Source: Chlamydomonas reinhardtii
Lineage: Eukaryota > Chlorophyta > Chlorophyceae > Chlamydomonadales > Chlamydomonadaceae
Direction of reading: 5' to 3'
Length of the DNA stretch: 64,000 nt
NCBI RefSeq assembly: GCF_000002595.2
Contig: NC_057006.1
Coordinates: 2,495,411 to 2,559,410 of the forward strand
Shown here piece after piece: positions 25,664 through 37,021 of the stretch (positions within the stretch are counted from its first letter, which is position 1; each line of letters begins with the position of its first letter). The notes beneath the pieces are model-generated. The model did no database searches. It saw nothing but the letters and a program-made list of their open reading frames with translations, and was not told the DNA's origin. The position numbers and the translations under genes are program-made.

Positions 25664-26765
25664 GCTTTAAATACGTTAGTGACCTACGCCCGGTCGGCGG
25701 GGCTTTACGGTGCGCGTGTTCGCCGAGCCGTTCGGCAAATTCCGTTTCGGCGGCGGTCCGTGCCGGCGTGCCGTTGGTTTAGCGGGGATTGAATACAGGC
25801 ATTCTTTTATAGCGCCCTAAAAGCACAAAACACAGTCGCACTTGCGAAATTCAGGAAAAGGGTTTTAAAGGCCGGTCCGGCCCCCCAGCTCAAGACAAAT
25901 TAAGACCTATTCAGGTAAATACCCCTATGATAGCTCTATACGTTTGTGTCAAGTAGGCAGAAGAATAAGAGCGGTGTAATGTGGTCATCATGGGGACCAA
26001 AACAAGGAAATCAGGCGAAGCCAAATATTTGACCAAGCGAGACCTCCACCAGGACCTTGCACGCGACTCTTTTTGCTACAAAAATTTCTAGGGCCAACAA
26101 GCGGACTGAAGGGAACCTCGAGGACAGGAAGATCGTAGGCTGGGGCCAGGGGTTTCCCCGGCGCCTGGGGCCAGCCGCGCCCCAGAGCCATAGCCATACA
26201 CCAAAGGTTGCCCCCAGCCGCGGGCACTAGCCAGGAGAGCCCCAGGAGCAGAGTCTGGACCCACCCTGGAGCATATCGGCGACTTTCTCTAGCAGGCGCA
26301 GCCGAACTCGGCGACTAGCATCATCAATAGGTAAATTCGGGGGCTTTTCAGCAACCCGAGTTTCGAAGGAGAGCCCGGTCACAGTCACGTCGGGCCTGAT
26401 GAGAGGACAGCATCGCACTCAGCCGGCACGGCCGAGCCCGTTAGGCTGACCCGACTGGTACAATAGGGCTAGCCCTTCTGGATAATCCTGGCCTGGGCGC
26501 AAGTGGCTGCAGATGCGCAGCGGTGTCCGTTGTGCGGGAAAAACGTGTTCTTGGCGGGAACCCAGCTCGCCCCTTCCCCAGCTCGCCCCTTCAGCAACCC
26601 GGTCTTTCCCGCGCAAGGCTTTAGTGCGCCCGCAGTGTCCGACGCCTCGCCGCAGCCGCAGACCATGTTGCTTTGGATCTGAAGGTCTCGTGCGCAGTCG
26701 TCCACAGTAGTGCAAGGCCCAACCCGCTTTTCGTCCTCGTGCAGGCGCGCATCAATCCAACTAGC
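25664..26765. other. Divergent intergenic region between NOL10 and the histone deacetylase
   Basis: About 1.1 kb. Positions about 25760-26080 are AT-richer than the rest. A sequence like a 3' splice site (TCCTCGTGCAG, ending 26744) lies about 20 bases before the deacetylase ATG, so a 5' UTR intron is possible. No gene was recognised. Confidence 0.4.
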
Positions 26766-29700
26766 ATGGTCCTGGGCGCCACGGGCAGCCTGGCGCACCT
26801 GAACCTCCAGCCCCACCCTGCCTCCGCCTCTGCCCCCCTCCACGGCGTGCCGCCCAGCGGCCGGGACGCAGAGCTCCTAGACGCCCGCGTGAGCGGCGGC
26901 TGCCTCGGCAGCCCGCAGCACCACCACACCTACGACGGCTGTCGTGGGTCCCAGGACGGGCCAGACGGCATCGCGCACGCCGCCAGCAGCGGCGCGCTTC
27001 TGCAGCTCGCTCCGCTGAGCCACCATACGCACAGTCCGTCGGCTTCGACAGGCTCGGTCCGCGAGGCCGTCGCCATGCCGCCGCCGGTGTCTGAGCGCAT
27101 GGGCCTAGGCCGCTTCTCAGCCTCCACGCCCCAGTTCGATGCGCGCGGCATGTCACCGCTGGCGGAGGTCGGCGGCGCGGACGGCGTCGCAAGCCATCAG
27201 CACCACAGCCACGGCCACATTGGCTATGACGGGGAGCCGCTGGGCATGCGGGTAGGGGCAGGGACTGGGTCGGGTGCTGGTGTGCCGGCGCAGCTGGCGT
27301 CGCCATTCCGACACCCAGAGGCCGCTGGGTTAGTGGCAGTGGAGGTGCAGTCCGGGGACATGGTGCCGGCTGCAGAGGACGACGGCGCAGTGACGTCAGC
27401 TGCCGAGGGGCAAGGCACCGGCAAGGCCAGCCTTATGCCGCCGCCGCCGCCCCCACCACAAGGCTTCGGCACGCCTGGGCGCTCGCGCCTGGGCACTGTG
27501 CCAACTGTACACGGCGTCGAGCAGGCGGCGGCGGCAGCAGCGGCAGCGGCAGCTACCGCCGCCGGCACCGCTGCCGTACCGGCGGGGCCGTCGGGCATGG
27601 GCGTCATGTCTCCGATGAGCTCGGGGCTGTCAGAGCACATGCCGCGCACGGCGTCGTTGCCGCTGATGATGAGCGGTGGCACGGTGGTGCCTCAGGGCAT
27701 GACGGCGGCCATACCCATCGCTATAGCCGGGGTGGGCGCCAGCGGTCGCGCGCGCGCAACCACTGTGCACACGCCACCGCCGGCAGCCGCTGGCATGGGC
27801 GCGGGCGGCATGGGCGCGGGCGTGGGCATCAGCCCCGCCGGTGCAGGCGCTAACCACCACTTCCGCGGCCCTGCGCAACTGGTCGACTGCCACCTCATCC
27901 ACGTGGCCGCGCAGCAACCACCGCAACAGCAACAGCAACAGCAGTTCCTCAACCATTCCGACGGCGGTGCTATGGTTGCCATGCCGCAGTTTGTGGGCTC
28001 GATCAGTCCCAGCCGGCCCGTCTTCCAGAGTCCGCTGCGTCCCCCACCCGCCTCCGTACTCTTCCCCGCGGCCGGGGACGACGCCGCGGCCACCATCGCC
28101 GCGGCAGGCACGCCCGGCGATGCTACTGGTACCGGCCCCGCCGGTGGCGGGCTAGGGCTGCAGCTGCAGGTCCCGCAGCTGCTATCACCGCGGGCGCAGA
28201 ACGGCGACACCAGCAACGGCGGCAGCTTGTTTGGCGGGTTCGCTGCGGCTGCGGGCGGCCCCAGCACCCCGGGTGGCCCGGCGCCCATGTCCTGTCGGGG
28301 TCCGGAGCCCAGCCCGCGGGCCTTCATGCCGGGCTCTCCCGCGCCACCGCTCTTTGCGGCGGCAGCCGGCGCCGGCTCGCACCAGGACCCCGGCAGCTAT
28401 TACGCCACGCCGCGTGAGGACGCACACGAGCACCTGCAGCACTTTGCGGACGGCGGCGGCGCGGGGCCGGCCGGGCGCAGCGACGACAGCTGCGTCTTTG
28501 GCTCGTCGCTGCTGGGCGGCGGCATGGACGCGGTGGCGGTGCACCTACGCGGGATGCGTGAAGGCGGGGGATTGGGTGCGGGCGCTAGGCAGGGCGACGC
28601 GGATGACATGGACGCCATGGAGGACAGGGCCGGCAGCATCACCAGCAGCAGCAGCTGCGGCGCCACCGCAAACGGCTTCCCGCAATCGTTCGCGGGGCAG
28701 TCATTTGCGGGGCAGTCGTTCTACACGCCCGCGGGGCCGTCCTTCCTGGTGCCGTCAGCGCTGTTGCAGTCGGCGCACCACCATCTGGCCAGCGCGACTG
28801 AAGGGCCAGCGCAGCCGCAGGCCTCAGGTGGCGTTGACTCGGACGGGGACGAGGAGTTTGAGGATGCGGTTGATGGCGAGGACGTGTCGCAGCCGCAGGG
28901 GCATGGGTCACACAGCCATGGCGGCACGGCACCCCCGGAGGCCGCTGGTCAGCGCCCGGTGGGGTCATCTGCAGAACGGCTGCAGCAGCACCAGCACCAG
29001 CACCAGCAACACAACCAGCCGCGCGCCGCAACAAGCGGCGGCGCGCCGCCGCACATCCAACATCCCGACGCAACCGCTCAGTCGCATTCGAACCCGCACT
29101 CCCAGTCGTACACACACCTGCAGCTGGACACGCAGGCACAGCAGCACCAGCAGCTGTTCGTGCAGGTGGCCTCGCCGCTGCACGTTCACCACACTCATGA
29201 GGCTGCGGGCCACACCGCAGAACTGAGGAACGGCGCCGCCGCGGCCTCGCCGCGCATCGACCACCACGCGCCGCCCGCGGACGCCAGCCCCACCGCCTCC
29301 CCCTTCCACCAGCCCCACGCTCTGCAGCAGCAGCACGCAGAGGCAGCGGCGCAGCCTTCACAACAGGCCCCGCAGCCGCCTCTGGTCACGCATTTGCAGC
29401 CGCAGTCGGCGCAGCGCGCCTCCCTACAAGCCGCCGCCGGTGCCGCGGCCGGCGCCGCCTACCAGCCCGCGCACCATCCGCATGGCCGGCAGTACCCGGA
29501 CCTGGAGGACCACCCAGAGGAGGACGACGACGTCCTTGACGATTACGAGGACGGCGGCGCGGCCGCGTACGACGACGACGGCGGCGTAGGCGCCGGCGAC
29601 GACGAGGTCGTGGCTGACGCGGACGGCTACCGGGAGGGCGATGAGGAGGATGACCTGCTAGAGGACGATGAGGAGCTAGAGGACGAGGAGGAGGAGGAAG

Positions 29701-32436
29701 AGGAGGACGGCGCGGGTGGGCGCTACGGCGCGGGCGTGGGCTGGGGCGGCGCGGCCGGCTCGGGGCCCTACACGTCGTCTTACTCCATGGAGCACCACTA
29801 CTGCGTCAACTGCACACGGCCGTTCTGGGGCAGCATCTGCCGCTACTGCAACCACCCCGCCGGGGCCGAGGTGGTGGCGCCGGAGGTGCTGGCGGCGGCG
29901 GTGCGCTGCGTGGCGGAGGGTGCGGCGGCGCTGGCCGCCGCCACAGCCGCAGCCGAGGGCTCCGCAGCGGCTGCGCATGCGGCCGCGGCTGCGGCCTCAC
30001 CCGAGGCGGCGGCTGCCGGCTCGGCGCTGGGCAGCGGGCAAGGTGTGCTGCTGGCGTATGACGACCGCTGCCGGGCGCACCTGGAGGAGACATCGCCGGG
30101 CAACTCGGCCGACAAGGGCCGCAGCCACCCCGAGCGGCCGGAGCGCGTTGCCGCCATCATGACGCGGCTGTACTCCTCAGGGCTGCTGCCGAGGTGAGGC
30201 ACAGGGCTTGCGTGTCACAGCTCAGAGAAAGCATGCGCCGCAAAGAAGCACGTTGGCTCTGTACGTCGACCTGCAAGCAATGGGCTGTTAGGCTGCATGC
30301 GAGAGGGGCCTGGCTCCAAGGCTGATTCCATTCCCCATCCTGCGCGCCGTGTTCTCACAGGTTTGAGCGCATGGAGGGCCGCGAGGCCACCACGGCGGAG
30401 CTGGTGGCGGTGCACGACGCAGACCTGGTGGCGGAGCTGCAGGCGGCCACGGATGCGGCGGCGCGGGCCGCGGCCCGAGCGGCGGCGCGCCAGGCGGGCG
30501 GCGCCGGTGCAGGCGGCAGCGGCGAGGACGGTGCGGCGACCAGCGGCGCGGCGGGCGGCGGCGGCGCCGTGGACATGATGTCGGACAGCGGCATGGCGGA
30601 CGCGTTCACTGCGCGGAGAAGGTATGCTTCCGTCCACGCTTGCCGGTTAGCTTTGGCTAGCTGACATATCCTCTTTGCTTGATCATCGCCGCTTCCGTGG
30701 CCAGGCAGAAAATCGCTTGCGCCTGCTCCGCATGTTTCATATTGCGCTTCTAACTGCCTTCCCGCTCCGCCCCGCCCCGCCCTGCCCGCACTAGCAGCCC
30801 GCACATCCTGGACTGCTACTTCAACGCCGTAACGGCCAGCTGCGCGCGCCTGGCCGCCGGCAGCGCCGCCGAGGTGGCGCGCCGCGTGTGCTCCGGCGCC
30901 GCCCGCCACGGTGCCGCCATCATCCGGCCGCCAGGCCACCACGCCGAGAGCTCAGTGGCCATGGGCTTCTGCTACTACAACAACGCGGCGGTGGCGGCGC
31001 GCGCCGCGCAGGCGGCGGGCGCGCGGCGGGTGGTGGTGATGGATTGGGACGTGCACCACGGCAACGGCACGCAGCGCATCCTGTACGACGACCCCAGCGT
31101 GCTGTACATGTCCACCCACCGCTACGACCACGGCACCTACTACCCCGGAACCGGCGACGCAAGCGAGGTGCGACACGGATTGCCGTTTGGTGTGCTTCGC
31201 CCGGTGCCAGTGTGTGCTTGCTCCGGCTCCTGCTTGCGCGGCTGGCGCCTGCGCGCCCGTCCGCTCCACACGCATGCCAAGGCTTCGGGTGGCCTTCAGA
31301 ATGTTCGCCTAACCCTCACGCAATCCTGTTTGCCACCCGTAACACAGGTGGGCGTGGGCGCGGGCGAGGGCTTCACCGTCAACGTGCCCTGGAACTGCAG
31401 CGGCGTGCGCGACGCCGACATGCTCGCCGCCTTCCGCCACGTCATCCTGCCCATCGCCTCCGAGTTCCGCCCCGACCTGGTCATCGTGTCCGCCGGCTTC
31501 GACGCCGTTGAGGGTGACCCGCTGGGCGGCTGCCGCGTCAGCCCCGCCGCCTTCGGCCACTTTACGGCGCTGCTGTCCGCGCTAGCGCCGTCGGTGCTGC
31601 TGCTGGAGGGCGGCTACAACCTTTCGGCCACCGCCGCCGCCACCGAGGCCTGCCTGCGCGTGCTGCTGGGCGAGGCGCCGCAGGAGCTGTCCGCGCCGCT
31701 GGGAATGAGTGCCGATGTCGGCGGCGGCGGCGGGGCGGCGGCGGCGGCGGCGGTTGGCGGCGAGGCGTGGGCGGCGGCTGCGCTGGACGGCGTGTCGGAC
31801 AGCGCGCTGGAGAGCATCCGGGTGGCACTGCGCGTGCAGGCGCAGTACTGGAGCTCGGCGCGCGAGTCGCAGCAGCTGGTGGAGGCGGCGGTGGAGGAGC
31901 GGCGGCGGCGGCAGCTGGCACGCATGGCGGCAACGCAGACGGCCAGCGGCGCGCTGCAGCCGCACGAGCACTGGGGCTGGCACGTGCAGATGCAGTCGAC
32001 GGCCCCAACCCAGCAGACGCAGTCAGCAGCCGGTGTCACGCAGTCGCCACAGCGGACGCTGCAGGCGGACGGCTCGCCTAACACGGTGAGCGTGGACACG
32101 AGCGGCATGGCCGGCGCCGCCGCCGCGCCGCGCTGCAACTCGCTCTCCCCTCCTCCACCGCCTCCACCGCCCCCGCCGGCGGCTGAGCCGGTGGCTGATG
32201 AGGACACGGACCTCGTGGGCGACCCGCGCTCCCACAACGCGCCCATCTTCAGCGAGCTGGGCGGCGTGGGCTCGGTCGCGGGCGTGAGCATCAGCGGCAT
32301 TGGCGGCTGCGACTCTTACGGGGATGACGATGAGGAACGCGAGCGGCGGCGGCGTGTGATGGACGTAACCATGAGCGGCAACCTGGACTTTGGCGAGCCC
32401 ATGCAGGACAACGACGGCGACGCGCACATGTCGTGA
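26766..32436 (+). CDS. Class II histone deacetylase with a ~1,090-residue N-terminal extension and CxxC zinc motif
   Basis: Zinc-dependent deacetylase of acetyl-lysine, likely nuclear. Exons 26766-30193, 30361-30621, 30798-31167, 31348-32436; 1715 residues. The first ~1,090 residues are low-complexity (Ala, Gly, Pro, His, Gln, with an acidic block at about 920-980) and contain one cysteine cluster, YCVNCTRPFWGSICRYC, near residues 1011-1027 (C-x2-C-x8-C-x2-C). The deacetylase domain runs from about 1090 to 1450: SHPERPERVAAIM, AIIRPPGHHAESS, VVMDWDVHHGNGTQ, YYPGTGDASEVGVGAGEG, VSAGFDAVEGDPLGG, LLLEGGYN. All catalytic and zinc-binding positions appear intact. Plant HDA15 also pairs a zinc finger with a class II domain, so it is the closest architectural match, but the cysteine spacing differs from the RanBP2 type. 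The C-terminal 260 residues are again low-complexity. ATG at 26766 is the first in frame. Confidence 0.93.
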
Positions 32437-33148
32437 ATGGCTTGATGACCAAGTAGCTAGCTATAATGCCAGCTAGCTAGCAGGTTGCGGGCATCGGAAA
32501 GGCATGGCCAGCAGCGCAGCAGCATCGACAGCACAGGATGCCGCGGGTGCTTGGCATGCGTCAGGAATAAACGAATGGTGGATTCGCTGCATGGCGCGTT
32601 TATTGTATGACGCCGCGCGCGCGGTAGTTGCAGCACGCGTGCATTGGCGACTGGGGCCGTGCCGTTGAGATAGCGGCCTGTCCATTTGTACTGTGTGTTC
32701 ATGCATGTATGGTAGCCTGGCGTGTGCGTGTGGGGGCAAAAAACAGGTCCACGCACATGGAAGTGCCGGGGAAGGGGCCTGGACGATACGGGCATACGCC
32801 ACGTACCCGGCACCGGACAGTCGGTTGCCGGAGGGCGTCCGAGCAATAGCACTTAGACCTTCAAATCAAATTGAGGGCGAGTCAACGTGGCGAGACGCAG
32901 AGCGCGCAAGGGTGCGGTATGACGTGACGTTTGGATGACACGGCGGCAAGACCGTTAGGGAGGGACATGATTTGATCTATAAGCTTCGACTTCTGCGCCC
33001 AGTGCCGGTTTCCATGTCAGCGTTGCACCAGTGGTCGGCGCGAGGCACTATTAGGGGTGCGTGTATGTGTATCTGCTTCCGGGCGCAATACACTTGGCGT
33101 GATTCTATTAGATCCAATGATGAGCAAGTCACGGGCGGCCCGCATGCA

Positions 33149-33153
33149 TGTAA
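33149..33153 (+). terminator. Candidate poly(A) signal TGTAA for the histone deacetylase
   Basis: TGTAA is the usual volvocine poly(A) signal. This one is about 710 bases past the deacetylase stop, which is long, so confidence is low. Confidence 0.25.
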
Positions 33154-33168
33154 CGCAAAGTACTGGTA

Positions 33169-33173
33169 TTACA
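33169..33173 (-). terminator. Candidate poly(A) signal TGTAA for the CCDC96-like gene
   Basis: TGTAA on the minus strand about 340 bases past the stop at 33513. Confidence 0.35.
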
Positions 33174-33512
33174 GCCCGCCTTAAATGGAGGGTTGGGGCA
33201 TCGGCATTGACTGGGTTGGACGCCCATTGTACATCCAGCCTATCTTTGCATGCACAAACGCGCACACCATCTGGCAAGGACATTAGAACAATCCTGCTGA
33301 GCAGTCCTCATACAAACATTCACACACATCTTGCGTCCACTTCCAGCTTCGCCAGCGCTGCATGCCATCGAGTTACCGTCAGCACGTGTCTCAATGCTCC
33401 ACCGCCCACTGACCCTGCGTTGCCGTCCAGCACCATCACTTATCACCCGGACAAACCCCAGCCAGCCTGCGTCGCCACCCCATGATGCCGCCCACCTCAC
33501 GACTGCCCCGCC

Positions 33513-36500
33513 TCATGCCCGCTGGCTGATGCTCACGTGCGCTAGCAGCGCTGCCGTGCCCTGCACCTGCTGCAGCTCCTCTGTGGCGTTCATGATGCGG
33601 TTGTTGGTGCGCTGGATGGACTCGGACAGCTCGGCGTAGTGCTGCTGCGCCTCCTCGATTGAGCCCATCAGTACCTCGCGCTTCTCCTTCTGAACCTGCG
33701 GGGGCGTGTTGCAGGTGCAGAGATTGCGGGGCTTTGCCACGCGGCACGTGAAACAACCCGTCACGGAGGCACTCCCATTCTACAATTCTACCGCATTGTT
33801 CGTAAATTGCCGTACACAGGTAACTTGACAGCGCTCGCGCCTACGCACCTCGATGTCGTCCAGCAGCTGCGGCGAGGTGATGTTGCTGCCGCTCTCCTTG
33901 ATCTTGCGCCCCTTGGCGCGCAGCGTGTCGCGCTCCGCCTTGGCGCGCCCCAGCCGGTCGCGCTTGTCCGCCAGCTCCGCCTCCAGCTGGTTCAGCGCCG
34001 AGTCCAGCGCGGCGTTCTCCTTCTCGATGAACTGCAGCTTCTCGCGCACGTGTGTAAGGATCTGCGGGGGGAGAGGGGGGATTGTGTGGATCTCGTGTGA
34101 GGCAGTGGAGCGCGGGCAACAGGAAGGGAGATACATGCCCGAGCCCAACGATTGAGGGGACAAGGGCTTGGACGACAGGTGGCGGGGAGGTTGCGTGTGC
34201 TGGCAACGCTTGCCTCGCATAATCGCGCCAACCCTGCCATAGCCCAGCCCAGCCCAGCCTCCCCCAAGCGCAGCGCACCTGCACTGTGGTGGTGGTCTTC
34301 TTCTTCAGCTTTAGCAACTCCTCGTTGCGCTCCTCGATCTTCTCGTTCAGCGACTGGTTTTCGATCTTGAGCTGCTCGAAGTCAATGAGGTGCAGCCCCT
34401 CCGCCAGCTCCTCCTTCTGCCGCAGCGTCTGCTCGATGCGGCGCAGCTGATTGGTGAGGTGGATGTTCTTCAGACGCACGCGCTGCACCTCCTCCTCCTT
34501 GGCCGCGTCTGTTGTGCAATGGTGCACGAGGTGGGGTGGAGTCGTTACACAAGAAGGGGCACAGTAACGAGAGCGAATCGGCCCCGATCCCACGCCTGAT
34601 GCGCAACAGCGGAGGGCTGCCTAGAACACGGTCATGCAATACGGTAACAGTAATATTTCCGCAGCTCCAGCCAAGCGGTGCGCTCACCGTCGGCTTCAAG
34701 CTGTGCCAGCAGCTTTTCGCTGATGGGCCGCGCGGTCTTGGAGTGCTCCGCGCTCTTGGCCACCTCCAGCCGGAAGTGCTTGTAGGCCTTGGAGATGTCG
34801 TCGGCGCGCTTGATGCGCTCCTCTAGCGTGTGCTTCATGTCGAAGATGGTGGTCTGGTAGTGCGCCTCCACGCTGCGCAGAGGGTAGGTGTGCACGGAGG
34901 GAGAAGGGAAAAGGGAGAGGGGCGTGGCGCGTCAGCAATGGATGGGGAGGTGCCGAAAATAGTGCGCCGAGATACTGATAAGTGGGGGCCGCTTTGTAAC
35001 CCAACCCCATACCCATCAGCCCCAGCTGGTCATATCGAGGATGAAAACAACTAAGCCCACATCCGCCACACAACCCCGGCACACACCTCACAACAGCTGC
35101 CTCAACTCAGCCACTCACACAACCCACCCGCCCAGTCGCGCACCTGTCGCGCTCCTCCAGGATCTCGATCCACTGCCGCAGCGCCGCCCTGTACCGCGTG
35201 GCCGCGCCGTCCAGCCGCGACAGGTCGCGGTTCACGGGCGGGCGGCCCTTGTTGCGGAAGTCCAGAGCCATGCGGGCTCGCCGCTGCAGCGCGTCGTTCG
35301 CCTCCAGCAGCCGCGTCTGCACAGTGACCCGAGGTGGCGAGGTGGCGGGCGGTTGGTGAGCGAGCACGGAGGAGCCCAGAGTGCCGCCCTCCTGCTAGCC
35401 CGGGCCCCACAAGTACCGTAGTCGTACGGGGGCCGAGACGACCGGCGCGGTGCGCAAGGGGCGGGGGCTGTCCCACGCTGCCGTGTTACGGTACAATGGA
35501 CGCGGCGTTATGATGTGAGCTGGCGAAATCAGCACTCAGTTCCCACACCCAGGCTGCCGCGACGCAGCGGGCAAACTGCCCTTGGCGCCTTAGCTGCGCT
35601 TGCCCTGCCCCGCAGCACTCCTCCCGTCTACCACATCCTGACCAAGGCGTTACCTGCGTTACCAAGCACCCCCTGACCACGCCCCCGCCCCCACCTCTGA
35701 ACCCGCCTCCCCCGGCGCACCTGCTCCATCTGTGCCCGCTCTATGAGCTCCTCTATGCTGGGCCCCAGGTCCTCCTCCTCCTCCGCCTCTGCCAGCATCT
35801 CCTCCTCAGGCTCCTCCTCCACGCGCTCCTGCAAGTTGGCAGAAGGAACCGGTGCATTCAGTACCACAGTGGCTCATGTGCCAGGAACTGGCTATGTCCG
35901 CCACGCAAGTCCTCAGTTTGGGGGCAGTCCTGGGAGCTATGTTTTGGACAGCTGGTACCTGGGCGACTAGGCCACATCCGCCCTACCATGAAGTCATCCT
36001 CAAACCCCTCAATCTCCTGCGCGATAGCGGCGGAGTTTGGCCGTGATCCACGCAGGTTAATGACGGCTGACCCCGGACGTGAGTGGCGTGAGCTGCTGCC
36101 TGCAGAATTGGACCGCGCTGAGGCTAACGCCTCTAATCGCCCAGGCATGGGCATGTCATCGTCTGAATCCACGGTTGCCGGCCTGCTGCCGCCTCCGCGT
36201 CGGCCTCCATCCGGCGTACCTGTGGTGTCAAGCAGGGTGCATGCGCGGACTTGAGTGATATCCACAGGCCAAGAGCAGGCAAGGCACTGAATGCAGCCCA
36301 AGCCGTGGCACCCATTGCGCCCCTTGCTGCCCCGATGCCCAGATAGCTCACCGGATGGTGGAGTGTCGTAGCCTGCTCGCACGTCCTCGTTCCCGTATGA
36401 CGTGCCTAACCCCTCGCCTCCGCCCTGCGTGCCAAGCAATATGTCGGTCATCAGTATCATGTATACAAACCATATGGACAGGTCTCCAGGTCGGAAAGGC

Positions 36501-36761
36501 TTCGCGTGCAGCCGAGCGCTGGCGGGGAGGCGGTAGGCACACGCGCAGACCCCCACCCTGCCCTGCCCTCACCATCGACTCCGCGGTTCCTCCACGGCTG
36601 CCCTCATACCCCTCGTCTCCATAGTCCTGTGCAGTGAAATAGTGATTATGATAAGCTCACACTGTAACCAGTGGCTTTGGGCAGCGTTTTGAGCTCTGCC
36701 GCGGCATGCGCTCGTCTCAAGTCTCTTAAGGTAAACTTACTTCGTCGTCCAAATCAGCCAT
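33513..36761 (-). CDS. CCDC96/FAP184-like ciliary coiled-coil protein
   Basis: Axonemal coiled-coil protein of the CCDC96/CCDC113 family (DUF4201), which in Chlamydomonas and Tetrahymena forms a base-to-base link near radial spoke 3 (family knowledge). Ten exons: 36761-36741, 36626-36573, 36424-36352, 36219-35987, 35828-35721, 35316-35144, 34872-34688, 34508-34279, 34061-33849, 33695-33513; 490 residues. The N-terminal 200 residues are acidic and Ser/Gly-rich (EEEPEEEMLAEAEEEEDLG). The rest is nearly continuous helix. Diagnostic strings: EELAEGLHLIDFEQLKIENQ, NEKIEERNEELLKLKKKTTT and THVREKLQFIEKENAALDSA. The acidic N-terminus favours CCDC96 (FAP184) over CCDC113 (FAP263). Ten short exons, the first only 21 bases. 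Confidence 0.85.
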
Positions 36762-37021
36762 CTGGTGATGCTTTTGCAATAATAGGAGGTGCTGACGCGC
36801 AGCTATGCTCTAGTCGAAGTCGTCCCACAGACGCGCTTGGAATGTCGTGTTTGAGCTTAAGTGACAGTTGAGGATGTAGCAGGGTATTTTATGGAACAAA
36901 AAAACCAAGGGTTTGCGCTTCCCAAGGGAACCAGGAAAAAAATACGGGACTCGCGCATGGGGCGACAAGAGTTGAACCGGGCTTGTGCTGCAGTCTGGTG
37001 TCACTATACTACGCGACTATC
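36762..37021. promoter_or_regulatory. 260-base divergent promoter region
   Basis: Lies between the start codons of the CCDC96-like gene (-) and the ABHD13-like gene (+), so it must contain both promoters and 5' UTRs. An A-rich stretch at 36893-36942 is the only compositional landmark. I see no clear TATA box. Confidence 0.5.

Larger units (their letters stand above)
32437..33512. other. Convergent intergenic region, deacetylase and CCDC96-like genes
   Basis: About 1.1 kb with 3' UTRs of both genes. TGTAA occurs on the plus strand at 33149-33153 and on the minus strand at 33169-33173; these could be the two poly(A) signals. The transcripts would then nearly meet. Confidence 0.4.

Noticed and set aside
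27692-28327. 211-codon antisense frame within the deacetylase N-terminal exon, and similar antisense frames of 100-240 codons along it
   Set aside because: These are shadows of the GC-rich repetitive coding strand; the sense frame continues to intact deacetylase motifs.
36955-36990. tRNA-like GGTTCAACTC box on the minus strand
   Set aside because: The flanks cannot pair into a T arm or acceptor stem and no anticodon arm is present.
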